NCBI GenBank assembly: GCA_011322515.1
Contig: DRMS01000476.1
Coordinates: 1 to 8,836 of the forward strand
Origin: Leucothrix mucor
GTDB lineage: Bacteria > Pseudomonadota > Gammaproteobacteria > Thiotrichales > Thiotrichaceae
DNA: 8,836 nucleotides
Direction of reading: 5' to 3'
The position numbers were made by a program, and so were the translations under genes. The notes beneath the pieces were generated by a model. That model was given only the letters and a program-made list of their open reading frames with translations. It ran no database searches and was not told where the DNA came from. Positions 5,711 through 8,836 of the stretch are shown here, in pieces; the first letter of the stretch is position 1; each line of letters opens with the position of its first letter.

Positions 5711-6788
5711 CTTGGTATTCCAATTTTATATTATTATCTATAGACTCATAATCAACATGAGCAAAAGTATTAAGTACTGCTTCAAATATCACTTTCACAC
5801 CTTTTGATGGTACTGCCATACCTATTTGTTTTCTAACACTTTCTTTAGATCCACAAAAAACAAAGTTATCTGGAAAGGTTTGTAGCCTTGCTCTCTCTCT
5901 GTTAGTTAGTGCTCTATTTTCAGCCCAGTGATATACATGTGTGCCTCCCCCTCCACTACCCGTAACAGTATAAGATGGTTTTTCTGGATGTAGCCGTTTA
6001 TATATTTGGCTTATTTTTGCACCTTTTACGTTTAACTCAAGCTCTTTAGGTAAATTTGCATTAAATGCATTTTCTCCCGCTTTTATATGTTTCAGCCTTT
6101 CTACAACTTGAGGCGCATGACGTGTTAGTTCATTGTTACTGGCATCTTCAGAGATAGGGGGTATTTCTAAAGCTGTTTTTGACGTGGTGTCAATATTTTC
6201 AAAAGGTTTCGGAGAAGGCACTTTAAATGTTACATTCTGATCATTTCGTATACCAATAATAATGATTCTATGGCGTGCTTGTGGTACTCCATATTCTTCA
6301 AATTTATAGAGATGAGGTGTTATCGTATAACCTGAGTCTTCTAGCTCTTTAAGTATTGTTTTAAACGCATTTCCTTCGTTAGAGTTTCGTAAACCTCCAA
6401 CATTTTCAGCCAAAAACCATTTAGGTTTAAATTGCCTTAAAGCTTTAACGCCGTAACTATATAGAGGACCAAATATTCCATTTATACCTTTTTTCTCACC
6501 AACCATACTAAAGTCGTTACAAGGAAAACCAAAAGCAAGTCCATCAATATTTGATATTTCCTGTAACTTTTTAAAATTCAACTTGCGTATATCTTTGCAA
6601 ATAACACTAGCTTTTTCTTTATCGCAAATATTTCTTTCATAGGTATCACAAGTATCTCTATCATAGTCTGTTGCCCAAACATGTTTTATTGTAAATTCTT
6701 CATTTGTGCTTGAGATAATGCTTGCTTCTTTAGCGGCATAGCCTATGCCGCCAGGACCACTAAAAAGCTCTCCAAGTTTAAATTCCAT
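5685..6788 (-). CDS. DNA (cytosine-5) methyltransferase of the restriction-modification unit
   Basis: This 367-residue enzyme transfers methyl from S-adenosylmethionine to carbon 5 of cytosine and protects host DNA from the neighbouring nuclease. Motifs appear in the normal order: I, ELFSGPGGIG (7-16); IV, GFPCNDFS with catalytic Cys90; VI, AENVGG (127-132); VIII, QARHRIIIIG (170-179); a target-recognition region (about 180-265); IX, RLHPEKPSYTVTGSGGGGTH (about 265-284); X, QIGMAVPSKG (321-330). PCN replaces the more common PCQ, and IGMAVP replaces IGNAVP; both are mild variants and the enzyme looks intact. ATG 6788 is chosen over ATG 6800 because TGAGG (6795-6799) is well placed before it. 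The methylase comes first and the nuclease start lies inside its 3' end, so protection would be made before or along with cutting. No controller or Vsr gene is adjacent. Confidence 0.92.
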   Translation of the reverse strand: MEFKLGELFSGPGGIGYAAKEASIISSTNEEFTIKHVWATDYDRDTCDTYERNICDKEKASVICKDIRKLNFKKLQEISNIDGLAFGFPCNDFSMVGEKKGINGIFGPLYSYGVKALRQFKPKWFLAENVGGLRNSNEGNAFKTILKELEDSGYTITPHLYKFEEYGVPQARHRIIIIGIRNDQNVTFKVPSPKPFENIDTTSKTALEIPPISEDASNNELTRHAPQVVERLKHIKAGENAFNANLPKELELNVKGAKISQIYKRLHPEKPSYTVTGSGGGGTHVYHWAENRALTNRERARLQTFPDNFVFCGSKESVRKQIGMAVPSKGVKVIFEAVLNTFAHVDYESIDNNIKLEYQDEPCLAIK

Positions 6789-6794
6789 GCTGAA

Positions 6795-6799
6795 CCTCA
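6795..6799 (-). promoter_or_regulatory. Ribosome binding site that fixes the methyltransferase start
   Basis: On the minus strand TGAGG lies 6 bases before ATG 6788. Using the upstream in-frame ATG at 6800 would place this site inside the coding sequence and add only MRFS before the conserved beginning. A TTATAG stretch a few bases further upstream (about 6805-6812) could be a -10 element, without a clear -35. Confidence 0.6.
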
Positions 6800-6896
6800 T
6801 TTTCTATAATTTGAGACAAATGATACATGAAAGAAAGGCAGAAAGCGGCTAGATGGTCGGAAATTCATCTTCTTAATTTAACACTATGAATTAACA

Positions 6897-6912
6897 AACT
6901 GTCCCGTCTTAA
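6897..6912 (+). repeat. Right copy of the AACTGTCCCGYCTTAA direct repeat flanking the restriction-modification unit
   Basis: AACTGTCCCGTCTTAA matches 4624-4639 at 15 of 16 bases in the same orientation. The two copies lie 80-112 bases outside the outer ends of the nuclease and methyltransferase genes. Only the first half of the longer repeat (as at 4624-4656) is present here. Confidence 0.6.
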
Positions 6913-6948
6913 GAAATTTAAAGTAACAAATCTACCTATATTGCGTAG

Positions 6949-7066
6949 AAATATTTCTTCTAATTGGTTTATCTCAAGAGGTGTATAGCAGGGCTACGCA
7001 ATGATTGAGATGATTCAATCAGGAACAAAAAATCAGCGCTAGGTAAATTCATTACTTGGAACTTCC
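6949..7066 (-). mobile_element. Eroded older copy of the 161-bp MITE
   Basis: Matching blocks in order with copy 2: ATTTC, AATTGG, CTCAAGAGGTGTATAG, GCTACGCAATGATTGAGAT, ATTCAATCAGGAAC followed by an A-run, and a final ACTTCC before TTA (7067-7069). Overall similarity looks like roughly two thirds, with small gaps. The left terminal end is not recognisable; it may have been lost near 6913-6948. TTGCGTAG (6941-6948) and CTACGCAA (6994-7001) form an inverted pair here. The right end joins copy 2 directly. Confidence 0.6.
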
Positions 7067-7069
7067 TTA

Positions 7070-7230
7070 GGAACGTGTACGGAATAACTTCCCGAAGTTC
7101 TAACACAGAATTTTTATTTCAGATTGGATGAACTCATGAGGCGCATAGTCACTCTACGCAACGAATGAGATCATCCAAGCTGGGATAAAAAAGCAAGTTA
7201 GAGATCGGGACATTGTTTCGTCCACGTTCC
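7070..7230 (-). mobile_element. 161-bp palindromic MITE, copy 2 (inverted relative to copy 1)
   Basis: This is the reverse complement of 2302-2462 with about 11 differences by eye and the same length. It is flanked by TTA on both sides (7067-7069 and 7231-7233). The terminal inverted repeats and the fold-back interior are kept, and no protein is encoded. The left TTA is also the outer edge of the eroded copy, so this copy seems to have inserted at the end of an older relative. It ends about 50 bases beyond the stop of the ABC transporter gene. Confidence 0.85.
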
Positions 7231-7278
7231 TTAAGTTAGTAGCCCACAAAAATTCCAGAAGAGCCTTAAATATTAAAG

Positions 7279-8836
7279 TCATAAAACTAATCGTGGCACA
7301 GCGGCTAATAATTTCTGCGTATAAGCTTGTTGTGGATTACCACAGACCTCATTTGTTAAACCTTGCTCAACAATTTTACCTGCCTTCATTACCACTGTTT
7401 CATCACTCAAATATTCCACTACAGCGATATTATGAGTAATAAATAATAATGTCAGGTCTTGCTGTTTGCGTATTGCTAATAATAATTGCAGGATTTCTGC
7501 CTGTACGGAAACGTCTAATGCGCTGGTGATTTCATCACAGACTATAAATTCAGGGTTTAAGACCAACGCTCGTGCTAATCCTATGCGCTGGCGCTGACCG
7601 CCTGAGAATTCATGTGGATAACGCCAGAGAAAATCACGTTCTAATTGCACTTGTTCGAGGATTTTAGCGGCTCGTTCGATTCTGTCTTCATGGTTTTCAC
7701 CAATGCCGTGTACGGACATGGGTTCGGTTAGTGTGGTGATTATTTGCAAGCGTGGGTTTAATGAGGATTGCGGGTCTTGAAAGGCTATTTGCATTTGTGG
7801 GCGTAATGGACGCAGCTCTTTGGGGCTTAGTCCTACGAGCTCTTTGCCTTTTATTTTGACACTGCCCGAAGTGGGCTGTTCTAACTGTAAAATCGCTCGT
7901 CCTAAAGTCGTTTTTCCACAGCCTGATTCACCTACCAGCGCCATTATCGAGCCTTTTTTGATATTTAAATCGACATTATCAACGGCACGCACATGATCAA
8001 CCACGCGTTTTAACAAGCCTTTACGAATGGGAAACCAGACCTTTAGATTTTTTATTTCCACCAGCGCAGGTTGTTTTTTTAATTCTTCTACATTTGTTTT
8101 TACAGGTTTACTTAGATTCTCTGGTACTGCCGCAAGTAGCTTTTTGCTATAGGCATGTTGCGGATTGCTCAATAGCTCTTTGCACTGCCCTACTTCAACC
8201 AGCTTGCCTTGTTTCATAACACCAACCTGATGCGCCATTTGTGCGACGACACCAAAATCGTGGGTGATAAACAAAATTGCCATCCCCTTTTGTTGTTGCA
8301 AATCCCGCATTAGGCGCAGTATTTCAGCTTGTACGGTAACATCTAGCGCAGTGGTTGGCTCATCGGCAATTAATAAATCAGGCTTACAGGCTAATGCCAT
8401 TGCAATCATCACACGCTGACGTTGACCACCTGACAGTTGGTGTGGATAGTTATCAAAACGAGTGCTTGCTTGCGGTAACTGGACTTGCTGCATTGCTTCA
8501 ATGGCTTGTTGTTTTGCCTCTGCATCGGACATATTAGGATGGTGCAGTTGCAGTGCTTCTATTATTTGTTCGCCAATTGTGAAAACAGGATTTAGCGAAG
8601 TCATTGGCTCTTGGAAGATCATCGCAATACGTGCGCCACGAATTTGTCTTAAATCTTCTTCCTCTAATGTTAGGGTGTTAATTTCTTCATAGAAATTATT
8701 ATCCTTGCGCCAGTTGAATATTACTTCACCGCTTGGATGCGAGGAGATACCTGCGGGTAAGAGCTGCATAATGGATAAGGCACAGATTGATTTACCACTG
8801 CCTGACTCACCGACTAGACAAAATGTTTCACCTTTA
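7279..8836 (-). CDS. Peptide-type ABC transporter, tandem ATP-binding protein (YejF-like), 5' end outside the window
   Basis: The visible 518 residues hold two ATPase domains in one chain, the arrangement of E. coli YejF and similar DppD-DppF fusions. They power an inner-membrane importer of peptides or related compounds. The reading frame stays open upstream of ATG 8769 to the window edge and encodes the first Walker A, GESGSGKS (visible residues 9-16), so ATG 8769 is not the start; about 40 residues are missing. Domain 1: Q-loop IFQEP (Gln75), LSGGQRQR (134-141), LLIADEP (154-160), His192. Domain 2: GESGCGKT (302-309), AFQDP (Gln353), FSGGQRQR (410-417), FIVCDE (430-435), His468. Each domain ends with a peptide-transporter tail, NPQHAYSKKLLAAVP and NPQQAYTQKLLAAVP. 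Walker B of domain 2 reads CDEITSALD instead of the usual DEPTSALD; Asp and Glu are kept. The permease genes are probably upstream, outside the window. Family is sure; substrate is not. Confidence 0.93.
   Translation of the reverse strand, partial: KGETFCLVGESGSGKSICALSIMQLLPAGISSHPSGEVIFNWRKDNNFYEEINTLTLEEEDLRQIRGARIAMIFQEPMTSLNPVFTIGEQIIEALQLHHPNMSDAEAKQQAIEAMQQVQLPQASTRFDNYPHQLSGGQRQRVMIAMALACKPDLLIADEPTTALDVTVQAEILRLMRDLQQQKGMAILFITHDFGVVAQMAHQVGVMKQGKLVEVGQCKELLSNPQHAYSKKLLAAVPENLSKPVKTNVEELKKQPALVEIKNLKVWFPIRKGLLKRVVDHVRAVDNVDLNIKKGSIMALVGESGCGKTTLGRAILQLEQPTSGSVKIKGKELVGLSPKELRPLRPQMQIAFQDPQSSLNPRLQIITTLTEPMSVHGIGENHEDRIERAAKILEQVQLERDFLWRYPHEFSGGQRQRIGLARALVLNPEFIVCDEITSALDVSVQAEILQLLLAIRKQQDLTLLFITHNIAVVEYLSDETVVMKAGKIVEQGLTNEVCGNPQQAYTQKLLAAVPRLVL

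Noticed and set aside
4624..6912. AACTGTCCCG repeat as a variant of the MITE subterminal AACTTCCCGA
   Set aside because: Copy 2 carries AATGTCCCGATCTC, so the likeness is suggestive, but the match is under 15 bases and the flanks differ; kept as separate families.
6801..7278. Possible controller or Vsr gene upstream of the methyltransferase
   Set aside because: The gap is filled with repeats and eroded MITE sequence, and no frame with a helix-turn-helix or Vsr motif is visible.
7231..7278. Intrinsic terminator of the ABC transporter gene on the minus strand
   Set aside because: A CTTTAATATTTAAG fold-back and a later T-run exist, but the stem is short, AT-only and not next to the T-run.

Overview
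The window reads as chromosomal DNA of a gammaproteobacterium with moderate to low GC. The evidence is a Pseudomonas-type Fur, a UbiD close in length and residues to the E. coli enzyme, the single-gene ArgJ arginine cycle and a YejF-like ABC ATPase. The density of small palindromic repeats fits genomes such as those of Thiotrichales or Methylococcales, but that placement is an inference and weak.

Layout: a partial palindromic repeat lies at the left edge (1-42), then argJ (141-1349, +). A repeat-bearing gap follows, then a secreted DUF302 protein (1650-2120, -). A 500-bp gap comes next, holding a 161-bp MITE (2302-2462). Then come fur (2623-3033, +) and ubiD (3030-4532, +), which overlap by 4 bp. 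A nested palindromic repeat cluster (4505-4670) overwrites the last codons of ubiD. Beyond it is an AT-rich restriction-modification unit on the minus strand: a C5 cytosine methyltransferase (5685-6788) followed by an NgoFVII/NgoAVII-like restriction endonuclease of the phospholipase D fold (4736-5710), with a 26-bp overlap. A further repeat-rich gap (6801-7278) holds an eroded MITE and a second full 161-bp copy in inverse orientation. The right edge carries the 3' part of a tandem-ATPase peptide ABC transporter gene (7279 to beyond 8836, -).

Most genes are housekeeping: arginine and ubiquinone biosynthesis, iron regulation and peptide uptake. The accessory part is the restriction-modification unit. 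It is bounded closely by two copies of a 16-bp direct repeat (4624-4639 and 6897-6912) and more widely by the two inverted 161-bp elements. The most interesting signals are the repeat families: the palindromic MITE with 3-bp TAA/TTA target duplications, an older copy with a newer copy lodged at its very end, an eroded copy end beginning at the argJ stop codon, and a different repeat that supplies the C-terminus of UbiD. I saw no CRISPR array, tRNA, rRNA or intact transposase gene.
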